A stretch of 64,000 nucleotides of DNA from Lasiosphaeris hirsuta (GCA_030549175.1 JAUKUA010000005.1:3844001-3908000), one strand, 5' to 3'. Counted from the stretch's first letter, positions 1 to 11,814 are shown. A program made the numbers and translations. The notes: a model not told the origin generated them from the sequence alone.

Positions 1-848
1 CGGAAGGGCCTAGCGATGGCTGTTGACTAAGGAGATCCGCCTCCCGAAATCTAGGCCCATAACATACCCCGTTTGCCGTTTGAGGGCCTTACCTGCCCTT
101 ACAACTCTCCTACCGTGCTAAGGTATATAAAAACTCTGTAGAGCAAAGCTAACCTACCTTTAACTACCTGAGGAATCTATCTCTTCCCTCTCCTCGTTCA
201 GCTCGCATACCTATCCCTATGTCATTTATTCGTCGATTTACAGGATATTTTCTTCTCCTAGTATACCCCGGTATTTTCTTCATAAGGTAATTCTTCCTAT
301 CAATACCTTATATAGAGCGAGTATTTTCTTATTTCGGTATGTAAACTGTCACAACAAGCCTCCCCTTAGTAAGGTCGGTAGGGCTCCTAAGTTAAGTAGA
401 TACTCAAAGATATACCTGGTTTCTTATTTAGTCCCGTAAGCGTAGGCTCCTTAGGTTACCGGATCCTATCTGAACCTCTCGTAGTAGGACTTAAAATATC
501 CGTGCCTTATCCATTCTATCAGAAGTATAGTTAGTTACTTCCTAGGAGCCTAAGCTCTAGTAGGTTTTTAGTCGGTTAGCTTCTTACTACTCTTCGCTAG
601 CCTTAGCGAGGTTCTATTTACCCAATAGCCCCCTTACCGAGTCCTAGTAGCTTCTTAGGTATTCAAGGGTCTCGGCCCTTTGGGTTTATTCTAATCTCTA
701 TTTTACATATACTTTATGAGGTAGACCCTCTACGCATTACCTATGTACGTTAGTATATACCGTAGACTATGCCTAAGATCTTTGATCCATCTTTCTACCT
801 CTCGGCCTCCGCCGGTATTAGTGGGTTAGGCTCTGGCGCCATGTACGG
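1..848. other. TA-rich degenerate repeat relic, no gene
   Basis: No open frame of useful length exists on either strand. The sequence is dense in TAG, CTA and TTA triplets and poor in CpA, as expected of repeated DNA mutated by RIP. It borders the broken gene that follows. The original element cannot be named from what is left. Confidence 0.5.
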
Positions 849-1670
849 CTAATCGTTCACTGTGTAAGCCGCTGGACGGACAAGTCGATACATCCCAACC
901 CACAGGGAGCTCATACATCTTGACTTCGTCCGTCTTCGTCCGTTTGTCAAAGCAAAGCAGATGAAGATGAATATGACGTCCAAGGCTGCCAAGGGCAGGG
1001 CCCACAGCCGGAAGGACTTGAGAGTTCGCCCGACGTCAGCAAGCGTCGCGCCCAGGCTAACGAAGGATGCGAAAATGGAGAGGATAGGCATGGCGGCGGC
1101 GCCGCGGGCGCTCGACGCATAGGTGGAGCTGTCGCCGACAAGGTAGTGTGCGAGCGTGGTGTTTCCGTACGCGTCGTTCTAGTTTTCGCTCACAGACTGG
1201 GCACCCGAATTCTCCGGACCATGATCAAGGAACTCATTGAGGAGATACTGCGTCGAGAAGAGCGGGGGGAAGCCGTACCGGCATGACGACCTGGCTTGTC
1301 CCTCGTTCTGAAAGCAGATGCCTTACCACAAGGGAATTAGAGCTTGATTAATTTGGAAGATTGTTAATTGTCGCTCATGATTCGTAGTGAAAAACCGACG
1401 TACCTGAGCATCCCAGAGCCAGAGACTCGGTAGGCTCTGATGGAGATAGTATTCGATTGGATTCTGTGCCAAGTATGGTATCGTGTTGGCCACGATTGTT
1501 ACATTGACCCTATATATATAGAACCGCGCCGTTGGGATGGAAGCGCAGCCAAACGCTATTGCGAAGGAGCAGATGAGTGAACCTTGAAGTCGGCTAATCA
1601 ATATATCATTATTTCCGATCCCAGAATGCGAAAAAACGCACATGTATAGATAACAGTAAACCATGACCAC
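849..1670 (-). pseudogene. Broken gene for an unidentified membrane protein
   Basis: Two exon-like stretches on the minus strand join across a plausible intron at 1308-1403 (donor GTACGT, acceptor TTTCAG), which keeps the frame. The second stretch has a conserved look (RYGFPPLFS) and, near the end, two hydrophobic segments separated by a short polar turn (about 849-1091), which suggests membrane spans. The joined frame is cut by one TAG at about 1181, between SVSEN and NDAYGN; a CAG-to-TAG change of RIP type would explain it. The 5' end is not resolved: the open frame starts at about 1670 but no convincing start is seen. The family was not recognised. The alternative is that the 849-1141 open frames are chance. 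Confidence 0.4.
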
Positions 1671-2914
1671 TGGAACGAGCGCTGCTTAATAAGTGCGCAG
1701 ATTTTTGAAATTGTAGACATGATTTCAGACTAAGCAGGAAAGGTAGTGATAGTTTATCGAGGTATCGGAGAGGTAGCTTGGATGTAATCCGGCTACCGCT
1801 TCCGTGCTGGGCGTTACTTGTTGTCGTTTATAACCATCCGTCCAAAGCCAATACGGTTGCCAAGGCTACCAATTGCGCTGCTAGGCTCTCATGACCCTCG
1901 CTTTATCTCCTGGATCCTGTGGGGGTTGGCCCTGGAAACCTGGTGGAATGCCTAGGCTGATGAGTAGAGGAAGGTTTGCGGATCACGCTGACTGAACGCC
2001 ACAGATAAAACTCTGCTAGAGAGAATACAAATCGCCTGATTCGCCTGTAGCTGGGGAGTTACATGACAGTATATCTACGAAGAAAAACGAAGCAAATGCA
2101 CCGGAACGGACTTAGTGCTACGGTCTGGAATGGACCACTTTCGTGAGTATCATTTTGGGTGGTCCTTCACTGAACACTGACTGACATATTGTATGGTAGT
2201 GTAATAATGTTGGAGATGCCCCTGGAGGTTGCCCCTCCACTAGTGCCCACGGTAAGCGAGGCCACTCACTAGTCGGGCCACCATCTGTGCAGGATCTGCA
2301 GGGCCAGGGCCTTTCCTTTTTCTTTCCACACACACACAAAATACACACATTATCTAGAGTTTGGCTCCCTTGCGTGTGTGTCACCCAACAAATAAATTGT
2401 GAAGGATCACCCGTTGGCAATCAGTTATATGGCAGTGCACCCCCTGTGCTCAATTGAGCGCAGGGACTGCGCACAATGGACTAACCTATCTAAGCTATTT
2501 ACTTTTCACCACGTAACACTTGGAACAGATACACAGTTCATAAAGATATATTTTTCACGTTAACGGATACCGTAATGTCAGAATTCTGTTCTGAAGATGC
2601 GTCCTTGTTTAGCAGTGCTCAAAATGGATACTAACGTATAATCTGAAGGATTATTAGAACCTAGATAGTCGCTCGACTGTTTAGTATGCATCCCCTCTAA
2701 TTGGCCAAGAGATTGGAAGTATTTAAACGTTGTAAAATAAGCTCTAGGAATAAAGAGTAGTATTTTTACGTTTATGTGCCTGGAGCCAGATAGATGTCCC
2801 AAATTCTGGCAAGTTGGAAAGTTACGGCCTAATTTCGGGACCGTAGGCATATCCTAGTACATAATGTGAGATAGTGCATAATATCCTAGCTAAATCCGTA
2901 GCATAGTACGTTGT

Positions 2915-2952
2915 TAGAAGCACTGCACTTTTAATGGGGGTTGCAATTGTGT
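2915..2952. repeat. Dispersed repeat fragment (copy 1)
   Basis: The stretch AGAAGCACTGCACT, followed by GGGGGTTGCAATT, matches with a few differences a segment near 25036-25071 at the end of the copia-containing block. A third partial match (TTAATGGGGGTTG) lies near 28315. The likely explanation is leftover ends, such as solo-LTR pieces, of one element family. Confidence 0.4.
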
Positions 2953-3376
2953 GATTGTATTGCTTGTGCGGTCTCTGGGAGAGCCAGAGACCTTCGTCTT
3001 TTATAGAGCTCCTTAATGTTGTAGAATGAGCCTTATAGTGGCTTAGCTAGCCACAGAGTTCAAGGTTGACTGTTGTTGTGACTATCGTAGCAATGCTAAC
3101 GCCCTCAAGGGTACGACCTAAGTGAGGAAAGGGAAAGATAGGAGTTGGTTTCCTTAAAGAGTTAGGGTAGCTTTTCTCTTCAGAGTTTTACGTACCTTTG
3201 AGCGGCGGGAGAGTTATATGAAGGACAGGTGGGGCCTTCAAAACGGCAAAACAGGGGCATATATTATGCTGGGATTTCGGCAGGAGGATCCCCTTTTAGT
3301 TAGTGTTAGTTAGCAGTTGCGGGGCCCGCATGTCCTCATTACCAACGGCGAAAACCCTGGACGTTAAAACGATACC

Positions 3377-3420
3377 ATCAATCAATTAATCAATCAATCA
3401 GTCAGTCAGTCAGTCAATCG
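3377..3420. repeat. Tetranucleotide microsatellite (TCAA/TCAG)n
   Basis: About ten consecutive 4-bp units of TCAA, shading into TCAG and back, lie about 300 bp before the pyruvate carrier start codon. Confidence 0.9.
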
Positions 3421-3717
3421 CCATATCACGTGCGTGGGATTATTAAATTTTTCAATAAATCGGCCTTTTTTAGCAAGCAAACACACGGGCTACGTGGCAG
3501 GTCACGTGTGTCATTTTCGTGCTAAGCAGGGGCAGGGGTCCGCAAAATTTCCCAGCAAAGCTCAGCTGTCCGGACTCCGGAGCACGAACCTTCCTCAGCG
3601 ATTTTTGCCATTTCTCACCTCGACCTGCCAATCTACTAATTTTACTGCACCACACCGTACCGCACCGCACCGAACCGCATCTCAATAGCATTCAGCACGC
3701 GCTACACTCCCATCACC

Positions 3718-4288
3718 ATGGCGGCTCTCATCAAGGCGGCAAACGCAAAGATCCGGTCCAACCCCGTGTCCAACTACTTCCTGTCCACGCGTAAGTTCAA
3801 AAGTTCAAACTCACTCTGCTGGCTCTTCGCGTCTCGTATCCCCGGTAAACTCCGTGCACGAGACGCCCCAACCACGCGGACCCCCAACACCCCCCAACCT
3901 CAAGATCGCAGCCAAAGACTCACCCCGCAGACTTTTGGGGTCCCGCGTCAAACTTTGGCATCCCGATCGCCGCCGTCCTGGACACGCAAAAGAGCCCTGA
4001 GCTGTACGTGTCCCTTCCCCCCTTCCCCTGCACTGCCCGGCTGCCCGGTTGTCTAATGTCAGATCGCCCCGCAGCATCTCGGGCCAGATGACGGGCGCCC
4101 TGGTCGTCTATGCCTTCACCTTTATGCGCTACTCGCTCGCCGTCACACCCAAGAACTACCTCCTGTTTGCGTGCCACTTCACCAACGCCGGCGCGCAGCT
4201 CACCCAGGGCTACCGCTACATGAACTGGCACTACTGGGGCGGCAAGGACAAGGCCGTCCCCGCCGTGGCTGCCGTGCCGTCCGCGTAG
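3718..4288 (+). CDS. MPC1: Mitochondrial pyruvate carrier subunit (MPC1 family)
   Basis: Small inner-mitochondrial-membrane protein that, paired with an MPC2/3-type partner, imports pyruvate into the matrix. Three exons, 3718-3790, 3931-4003 and 4075-4288, give 119 residues; both introns have GT donors and CGCAG acceptors. The start is the first ATG (MAALIK). Family hallmarks are all present: HFWGPASNFGIP at the second-exon start, IAAVLDTQKSPE, then ISGQMTG and the hydrophobic segment through YAFTFMRYSLAV, and finally GYRYMNW. The length is that of MPC1 proteins (about 110-130 residues). The Ala-rich tail is ordinary. The gene is GC-rich and free of RIP marks. No operon-like relation to its neighbours is implied. 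Confidence 0.92.
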
Positions 4289-4491
4289 AGGGAAGGAAGT
4301 CGTTGTTACCGTTGTGCCCGGGCTTGGGCTTGGACGTGGGGGGGGTTGATAACGAAGCATGCATTGCAGTATCTAGCATACAAAGCCGTGTTCAGTCGTG
4401 TACAGTACCTGAGCTAGAAAAGAACTAATAGACTAACCCATCAATCCTACATCTGAACCCATGCATGCCCTCCAGAAAAATGTCCCATATC

Positions 4492-4716
4492 TCAACATCC
4501 CCTCCCCCCTCCCCTCCTCCCGAACCCGCCAATGCCGTGGTGTCCAACCACGGGTCGCGGCCCCATCATCGAGCCAGGCCCGCAGTGTCTCCGGCCGCCC
4601 CAGCCGGCGTTGTAGCTGGCTGGACACCCGTACTGCTGTGTCATCATCACGGGGCGAACTGCCGGTGCAGGGCCGTATCCTGGTCCGCACCTGCGGGATC
4701 GGAGACCGAAGCACAT
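4492..4716 (-). CDS. Small Gly/Cys-rich hypothetical protein
   Basis: A 74-codon frame starts MCFGLRSRRCGPGYG, an N-terminus of a kind often seen in short fungal orphan proteins. It continues with a MMTQQYGCPA stretch and ends in Gly/Arg-rich sequence (GGFGRRGGGRGC). The ATG is preceded on its strand by a CA-rich leader (CACAAACAAATG), typical of well-expressed fungal genes. There is no signal peptide or membrane span. The reading frame covers the most GC-rich part of the interval, and other frames through it are also open, so coding is likely but not certain. Function unknown. Confidence 0.5.
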   Translation of the reverse strand: MCFGLRSRRCGPGYGPAPAVRPVMMTQQYGCPASYNAGWGGRRHCGPGSMMGPRPVVGHHGIGGFGRRGGGRGC

Positions 4717-5159
4717 TTGTTTGTGAAAGTTGTTGGATGTGGACTAGTTGGTAGATGCGTTGCCCGAGGTTGATGGCGGCCGTTCCGTGTATACGTGGTA
4801 TTTTGTTTGATGGCTGTTGAGAGATCAATGAATTGGTGGTGTTGGGGTGGTCTGTTTTTCTGGGCGGGTGGGTGATGAGGAGTTGGGGTGCCAGCTTACC
4901 TTTCAGCGCTTTGGTTACACGGATGCATTCTATTTTACGTTTAGAATCGCCCCCAAACATCCGGTCATATCGTGCTCTACTAGCGTCAGCGTGGCCAAAA
5001 ATACGGACGGACGGACCCTGAAACCGATGCAATGGAGTCATTTTTAGCATTCGGGGCCCAAAGAAGAAAAGGAGTCAATATGCTAATAGAAATCGATATA
5101 TATCTCATTTGTAACCTTGTATGCAATAATTATAGAAACCGCTCCATGCCTCTACGCCT
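4717..5159. other. Intergenic, nothing seen
   Basis: Between the small Gly-rich gene (its 5' side) and the laccase stop codon. Open frames here lack starts in good context and domains. TA-rich sequence at 5060-5140 probably belongs to the laccase 3' end. Confidence 0.5.
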
Positions 5160-7368
5160 CTACCATAGCCTCCTCACCGTCGACTCGTACTCCTCGGCCT
5201 CCATCTGCCCTGGGTTCAGGCTCCTCTTCAGCCCCGAGTCCAGCTTGGGCAGGTACGGACTCGTGGGCTGGTACTTCCTCCAGGCGTTGCAGTTGGGCTG
5301 CATCTGATCCAGCTTCATCATCGCCTTGATCTCGGCCTTCCGCTCCAAAAACTGAATGCCCAGGCCGCCAGCCACATGCCAGCCGATATGGCAGTGCATC
5401 AGCCAGATGCCCGGGTTGTCCGTCTTATAGGCAATCACCAACCACCCGGCACCGGGCATCTGCACCACGTCCCGCCGCGTCGGGTTGTTGAAGTCGAGCT
5501 GGCCCATCATGGTGGCCGCGTTGAACGTGCCGGACCCGATGCCCAGCGTCAAAAAGTCGTGGCCGTGCAGGTGGATGGGGTGCGGCAGGTTGAGGTCGTT
5601 CTGGATGACCCAAAACACCCACTTGTCGGCGCCGGCCACCTCGACGAGGTTGATGGCGGCCGGGAACGTCGTGTTACCCTGCAGGATGTACTCGAGCACC
5701 GGGTGGTCCCACTCGACGTTGATGGGGGTATTCCGCACCCGCCACTCAAACACCTGGCCGCGCGGCGTGTCGTGGAAGGCGAGCGAAACGGGCAGCGTCG
5801 AGGGCGCGAACTGCGACGCGCTGAGCGACCGCGTGACGATGGGCCGGAACCCCTTCTCGCCCACGCACGTGGCGACGAGGGGCGTGCCGCGGTTCGTCGG
5901 CAGCGCCGTCGTGCTCGCCCCCGAGTAGCTGAAGATGGCCGCCGGGTACGGGTTCCGCGTGCGCCCGCACGCGTTGCCGGTCTCGAGCGTGACGTTGAAC
6001 CCTACAAGAATATCAATCAGTTACTACCTTGACAAGGGGTTGGTGGTGGTGGTGGTAGTGATACTCACAGTAGTTGCCGACGGCTTGGTTGGCTTCAACA
6101 ATGACGTCGTAGCGCTGGCCGACGCCGAGGAAGAGGGACGAGCGCACCACCGGGGTGATGGGCACCAGGTCGGTCGCGATGACGGTGAAGTTGTGGCCGA
6201 CGAGAGAGACGGTGAGGGAGTTGTCGACGCTCGCGTTGATCAGACGCACCAGGTGCTTCTTGCCGGGCGTGAGCACGAGGCGGTCGTACGACCCGCCCGA
6301 TCCCGTGGGCGCCTTTGCCTTGCCGCGGAACACAATGTTGTCGCTGTCAGGGGGACCGCCGTTGGCCGAGAGCTCCGCCTTGAGCGTGAGCCGATCAGCC
6401 GTTTCGTAGTAGTAGTCGTTCATCATGTACGGTCCCAGATCAATGTCGTAGTCTGCTGATGCTGGGCCGTGGACGATGAGGGAGCCCACCACGCCGTTGC
6501 CGTACTGGTTGGAGTAGTGGCTGTGATACCTGATTTGGTGTTAGAACGAACCTACTTTTGCCAAAGCGAGCATCACGCCAAGTCTTCTTACCACGACGTT
6601 CCGTATTGCGTCACATGGAAATCGTAAATCTTGCTGGAGCCGGGCGGGATCGGGCACTCGGTGACGCCGTTCGCACCATCCTGATTGCTCTTAGCTTGTG
6701 CTCACCCCGTTACGTTTTACCGTTACCGTCAGGCTTACCTGGTTGCTCTCTCCGAATTGTCTAATGCCGTGCCAATGTATTGACGTCCTGGCTCATTGTT
6801 AGCATTCGTTGGTTGCAGTTGTTTGGGATTAGCAAACTTGCCCATTGTCCTTCAGGTCATTGTACACGGTGACTTGGATGTAGTCACCCCAGTCTGCCTC
6901 GATGGTGGGCCCAGGAAATTGACCTAGTCATGTGAGAAGAGTTCCCGGGCTGGAGTGAGCATGGACTTACCGTTGATCAACATGGCGGGCTTCCTGACTC
7001 CGTCGGGCCCGAGCCAGTTGGTGACATTTGTGATGCGAAACTCATACTGGAAAAGGGGGTCAGCGTGATTCAGGGGGCCAGTGTGACTCGGAGAGCAGCG
7101 GTCACTCGGGTCAGCTCACTGTCTTGGTGTTGAACGCAGGTGGGTTTGTGACTTCGTAGTCGGTCTTGACAGTCCAATTGTTCTTCCAGCATGCTCGGTT
7201 TGTGGCAGTGTTCTGACCGCATGGGCTGCCACCGGGGATGATTGTTTGTCTTGGCGCGAGGCCTATGACTGGTGACGGCGCAAGAGGCTTGGCCAGTGAT
7301 ACAGAGACAAGGAGGGCCAACACCAAGGCGCAGCAGGCCGAGGTGGTCTGGCGGAAGGATTGTCTCAT
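5160..7368 (-). CDS. Secreted ascomycete-type laccase (multicopper oxidase, AA1)
   Basis: Extracellular blue-copper oxidase that oxidises phenols and reduces O2 to water. Seven exons: 7120-7368, 6971-7046, 6842-6923, 6739-6787, 6592-6680, 6069-6529 and 5160-6001; together 1848 nt, 615 residues, normal for the family. Residues 1-26 form a signal peptide. All four copper-binding segments are present: HWHG (about 140-143), WYHSHYS (about 182-188), [10 protein letters not shown] and [13 protein letters not shown]. The residue ten after the Cys is Leu, as in ascomycete laccases. The protein reaches DSGL and continues with KRSLNPGQ...: ascomycete laccases are cut after DSGL, leaving a C-terminal plug, and this arrangement fits. 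Intron 3 (6788-6841) has a GC donor (GG|GCAAGT), confirmed because only this junction restores NGTSIHWHG. A TATA box lies upstream. Confidence 0.95.
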
Positions 7369-7480
7369 GGTGAAGAAAGGGGGGGGTCTTGCTGGACCGG
7401 GAAAAGATCCGTAGATGAAACAAGATGCCCTGAGACCACTTCGGAGCCCGGATTATGGGAAACCATCGGCAGGACGGCAG

Positions 7481-7490
7481 CTTTTATACA
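7481..7490 (-). promoter_or_regulatory. TATA box of the laccase gene
   Basis: TGTATAAAAG on the minus strand, about 113 bp upstream of the laccase ATG, at a distance usual for a TATA element plus a short 5' leader. Confidence 0.6.
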
Positions 7491-9179
7491 TGGAAATCAG
7501 ACAATGCAGCTGTGTGGTGAACCCCAAGCGGCCTCAGCGATCAATGGCTGCATGTGGTCCGGGCTTGGTTATCTTGGACATCGGTCCCTTGTCGATGCAT
7601 TGCTGGGCTCATCTGGCAGGAATGCGCCAGGCAACTGCCTGTAAGCGTCGAATATGAACGGGGACTTGGATTAGAGTTGTGGTCAAGCCGCTCCCCAGCC
7701 CTCGGCCATGATCTCCGCTGAGCCACAAGTCGAGAGACGGGACGGCATGTGGGCATGGAGCGGAATCGGGTCTCGGCCCCGTTCGGCCGCTCTGGTGCCT
7801 GGTACCTCCCGCCCACCCCCCACCTCCTCCCCCCGCCCTGCTCAACCACTTCCCAGGTTTGGGTGGTGATACCACGCTGTCGGCCGTACAAGTAGCAGCG
7901 AGAGGTGGCCGTCCAGACATCCGAGTAGCTACTCGCACCCATTCCGACCTGTCAGAACCCCGTGTAAGCGAGAGTGAGGTTGTCGCAGGGGACGATGCAG
8001 GTGTCAATGGCATGCCGTGAGGCTGAGGGCTGCCGTGCCTGCATGGTGGCGCTAGATTGGACATGCAGCGCGGGGTAGACGGCGACGAAGGTGTTTGCTG
8101 CTCGCATGAACTGGCCGTATATATCGGGGGATACTTACGAGCAGACGGGAGATAGGACGAAAGAGGGGGGAAAAACGAAGACCGAGCCCCAAGGTGAAGC
8201 TCCGACGGCCTTGTCGAATATCCCTCCCCAAGCACGATCCCGTCTTTAATCGAGAGCCGCAGTGTGCCTATTGCCCATATTGGGAGAGCCGGCAAGTTAT
8301 CGTCTCTTTCGAGCCCTCTCGACGGGCCCGAGGGCGAGGATAGATTGCCCGCCTCTATTTTGGGATGCTCAATCGTGGTGCCTTGGGAGCTGGGATTTTC
8401 CCCTGGCGAGCGATGCTGGACCATAGGCGAGTTTCCCGCCCATGGCACCTATCCTCAGCCCAGTAGGAATTGATTGCTCTCTGAAATGCCGCCGGTTCAT
8501 CCGGCCTGCCCCCTAGGCCCGACCACTGGACACGGTTTCAAGCTGTCTCGCTTAATGCAGACTTTGATGCTGGACACGGGATATATATTAAATCGAGGCC
8601 CGTTGTAACCGTCGGTGGCATTTTTAGTTGTTAAAATAGCGAGACACACACACACGACAGGGTGTGTGAATGCGACTAGCTGGCCTCGTGTCGGTGCTAG
8701 TCGTTGTCAATATTGTCACCGACGACCAGAAAAGGGCGAATGGATTGCCTCAGTTGACGCCAATACGACTCCTCTGACGTAGGCCAAATCGCTGTGCGCA
8801 ATCCCCGATAGGCCGCCGGATTCGGGTGTCTCCTCGAGCCAAGGATGTCGCGAGTTGACATTTATCCGTCCCTGTTGGGAGGGGAGAGCCCATTTATCCG
8901 GACCATCGAACCGCCATGTTTGGTAAAGGACTAGAGATGCGATCGTCGTTTTGACAAAAACCTATGACGCCCATTCGGGCAGCATTGCCCGCTGTGTTGT
9001 ATTGTTGCTGAACCACCAGTCGCGGTAGGAAAAGGGGGTGAGTTGGTGATGACGATGCAATCGGATCAGACGATAAACCAGTGCCGATGAAGATGAGAGC
9101 TGGCGTGGGAAGAGCTGTAAGCTAGGGTTAGACAACTTCAAGTTGCCAAAAAAGAGAGATGGCACGACAAAGCGAGAAT
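7491..9179. other. Laccase upstream region and gene-free interval
   Basis: The open frames at 7541-8470 (up to 279 codons) overlap on both strands in GC-rich sequence, are Ser/Pro/Arg-rich without domains, and have no splice partners; they are judged chance. A (AC)n run sits at about 8645. No gene can be supported. Confidence 0.5.
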
Positions 9180-9821
9180 ACTACTGACCGTTTTTGATCC
9201 GCGCCAATCTCCAAATCGCGTGCTGTATCAAGGTTGATCGCTTGTGCCATGCTCTCTCTCGTTCTTGTCAAGCCAGTTCCGCAGCGGTCTCAAATACATT
9301 CCACACACCCTCACCAGGTTTAGAACAGCATTCCAGATATTTGGCAGCTCCGATTTTGTTTGCCACCTCTTGTCCCTGTGGAAGTATTATTAGCATTTTA
9401 CGTGGGTTCCGTGAGTACAGGATGGATTCCTTACCTCCAACGACATCATGGTTGGCGGCCACATCCGCTGCAACGACGTGCGGGTTCTTATGGCTCGTCT
9501 GTCAAACTTTAGGGAGCCCCGGTACTTATTACCTCGACATAAAATGTTGCTGCAAAACGCACTGTCTCACAGATGCTTAGAGCCGACGCTGTCGTTTCCA
9601 CACTCGGGCATGCCTCAGATGCAGAGGGATTGAGCTCACACAAGAATAGATCTCCCGATTTGATAATCGCCAACAATGACAAGGGTTCTCCTTGCCCCGG
9701 TTCTTGAGGTGAGCTTAGGACTTGGCTCAGCACCAGGTTCGAATAGTGGATGATTGAGAAAGAGGGGCCTCATCTGTTGGAGGTGGTGCCCCACCTCGAG
9801 GGCGCAGGGTGCACACGCCAC
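9180..9821 (-). pseudogene. Decayed Rho-family small GTPase
   Basis: On the minus strand, 9268-9370 encodes GQEVANKIGAAKYLECC followed by KPGEGVWNVFETAAEL, an unmistakable match to the G5 region and last helix of Rho/Rac GTPases (usual form KYLECSA-TGEGV). Upstream, near 9640-9690, RTLVIVGDYQIGRS resembles the G1 strand and P-loop but lacks the GxxxxGK[ST] consensus. The effector loop, the DTAGQ switch and the prenylated tail are not recognisable. A TGA follows ELA where homologues commonly have more sequence; a TGG-to-TGA change would reopen a frame. An intron before GQEV (about 9373-9435, acceptor CCACAG) fits. It is therefore a relic or a very divergent gene; relic is preferred. Confidence 0.6.
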
Positions 9822-9906
9822 CTCGCCTAGCTAGTTAGTGCCTTTGGGCCACACCTAGATAGCCGTTGCAGGGCCAGGAATTCCTGGCCCACGACACCAC
9901 AATCCA

Positions 9907-10914
9907 TCACCACTTTTCCATTCCTCTGTCTTGCCCACACCATCCCATAACTGTCGGCCTCATGGTCATTGAAAAAGAAGGGCCCCTTCCCTGGCAGCTT
10001 GTTGAGTTCATCATGATCTTCTTTTTCAGATCTAGCAGCATTGGAAATTCATCAAGGAATTTGTCAAGGACAGGCCGGGCTCGCAGATACGCATCAAGGT
10101 TCTGTTCTCCAGCCGCCCTTGGGGCCCCGGCTTCGAGATACATATGCACACAAAGAGCGATGTTCGGATGGTTTGCGCGCAAATCATACAACCTGGCGTC
10201 CTCGGCTTCCGCGAGATCCAACGCCTGGTCGGAGAGATTGTGGCAAGGGCTAGGGGTATTTTTCTCTAGGTGAAGTTCTTGATCTACGATTTATCCCGCC
10301 GCGCCGACGCGCTCGTTTCAGCCGGGGCTGACCGCACTAGCCTTCGGAAAGGCCTCTTTCATCCGCTGAACAGGATCTCTGTGGACTTACTCGACTACTA
10401 CGACGAAACCATAGCGCGGATTCCGCCAGGCTTCTATAACATGGATCTAAACCACAAAAGGGGTTCATTATCCCCTTGAGCTTTCGAATGATTCGGGTAA
10501 AATCGAGACGGTGATAGGAGAAGTCACGGGCGAGGATGTCCATTCGCAGCTTAGTAGCACGGCCATCCGTAGCCTAAAGACCACTGTTCGCAACATCCGA
10601 CGCTACCAAGGGCCACGAAGGCGTCAAGCCACCTCCAACTCGTGCACCGAACCAGCAGTTCTCAGGCCACTCGCGCACATCATCCTGGGGAATGAGCGGT
10701 TTCCCTCCAGGGGTTGGAGGTGTGTGTGCTCAATCCGCCTCAGTCCATGGCCCCAGCTTTCGGAGAAATTAGCCCAGTCAGGAGCGCGCAGCAACAAAGA
10801 CCATCCCACAGTTCCCAGTGCAGCTTGTGTCGGGTTATATGGGCTGCTGGGGTCATCTGCGGAAGTAGCCGGCTTGGCAACGGCTTCTGCCAGCAGCAAC
10901 AACAATGCAATCAC
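9907..10914 (-). pseudogene. Decayed minus-strand gene(s), family unknown
   Basis: Three minus-strand segments look coding but are separated by stops and frame changes. The first (about 10624-10914) begins with a hydrophobic MIALLLLLAEAVA leader. The second (about 10400-10560) contains MDILARDFSYHRLDF and IIRKLKG. The third (about 9990-10260) contains LSDQALDLAEAEDARLYDL and ANHPNIALCVHMYLEAG. Stops between them (TAA, TAG, TGA) are of the kind RIP makes. Whether this is one gene or two cannot be said, and no family was recognised. The nearby Rho relic lies downstream on the same strand, so both may have decayed together. Confidence 0.3.
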
Positions 10915-11814
10915 AAACTATTATAACAATTGGCAACGGGTGCTACACTAGATTCTGACAGGTTGCATTTCAGCACCCAAGCCGCTGGAGCCCGCCAGTG
11001 CACCCCCCACAGCCTCAGTCCTAAGTTGACGTGTGATCGCTGGCGCCAGTCCCTCATTTTCTGCCTTGGAGTTCGCCCGATCTGCAGCCGGCTTGTCGCC
11101 CCTGGAGATATTTTCGGGTCACGTCACCAGTGAAACAGAGGAGACTCGGGGTCATGGACGCCCTCCAGCGCCGCGATTTCCGACACGGCAATTTCTTCGT
11201 CTCGAGAAAAACCAAGCAGCACGAATAACCCTAACCTTCGAGCTCCACCACTTCCGGAAGCCAGCTTCCCATCAATATTCGGCACTTTCCCGCTAAATAA
11301 ATGCACGAGGTTCGTTTCATTTCATCCTCCCTCTCCAGCACCTCGTGTGCGCCACCGTTGAAGGTCCAAGGCGTTCTCGTTGGTCTGTCTGTGCTCATTA
11401 GGCAGACAGCTGAACCTGCCCCACCGCCTGGCTTCAATACTCAATGCTGACTGGACCCCTTTGTATTTCAGCCCACGCCAGGTGCTCAGGGGTCTCTGCC
11501 ACCTGCAGACGATAAATAAATGCGCAGCGTGCTTTGCTGTCGACCTGTGTCTTTCTCATGCCCTACTGGCGATCCATACGCTCAAGTGATGCAATACGCC
11601 AATCGGACCCGTTCATCGCGAACCTGATGCCTGTCGCTGCTCTCCACGGCTCTTGCGGTAGAACTTCGCCGAGCTGAGCACCCTATCCATCTGTCTCTGT
11701 CTTTTTACATCAATCAGCCTGGAGCTGTTTCTTCAAAGACTAGCCATCGTATGGCTCTAACCTTGGATGCATGTGTTCATCTCAGCTTTCGACAGCTCCC
11801 CTTGGTCTTGAAGC
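10915..11814. other. 5' flank of the RBR gene, no other gene
   Basis: Open frames of 60-90 codons without domains. It probably holds the promoter and leader of the following plus-strand gene; no clear TATA element was identified. Confidence 0.5.

Larger units (their letters stand above)
1671..3717. other. Gene-poor intergenic region
   Basis: Several frames of 80-100 codons occur but none has a recognisable domain, start context or splice partner. About 2430-3000 is TA-rich and includes a dispersed-repeat fragment near 2917. The last 300 bp form the 5' flank of the pyruvate carrier gene and contain a CCGNACCGCACCG run shortly before its start. Confidence 0.5.

Noticed and set aside
3434..3794. 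Plus-strand frames of 84 and 91 codons before the pyruvate carrier
   Set aside because: One overlaps the real start in another frame; both end in a His/Arg-rich run caused by the CACCGCACCG repeat.
5376..6459. Plus-strand frames of 147-218 codons opposite the laccase
   Set aside because: Mirror images of the laccase exons, rich in Arg/Val as antisense of GC-rich coding DNA usually is.
7541..8448. Long overlapping frames (133 and 279 codons) upstream of the laccase
   Set aside because: GC-rich, Ser/Pro/Arg-rich, no domain, overlapping in different frames; expected by chance in stop-poor sequence.
9730..9750. GGTTCGAA stretch that could be a tRNA T-arm
   Set aside because: No acceptor stem, D-arm or anticodon arm around it; it lies in the Rho relic.
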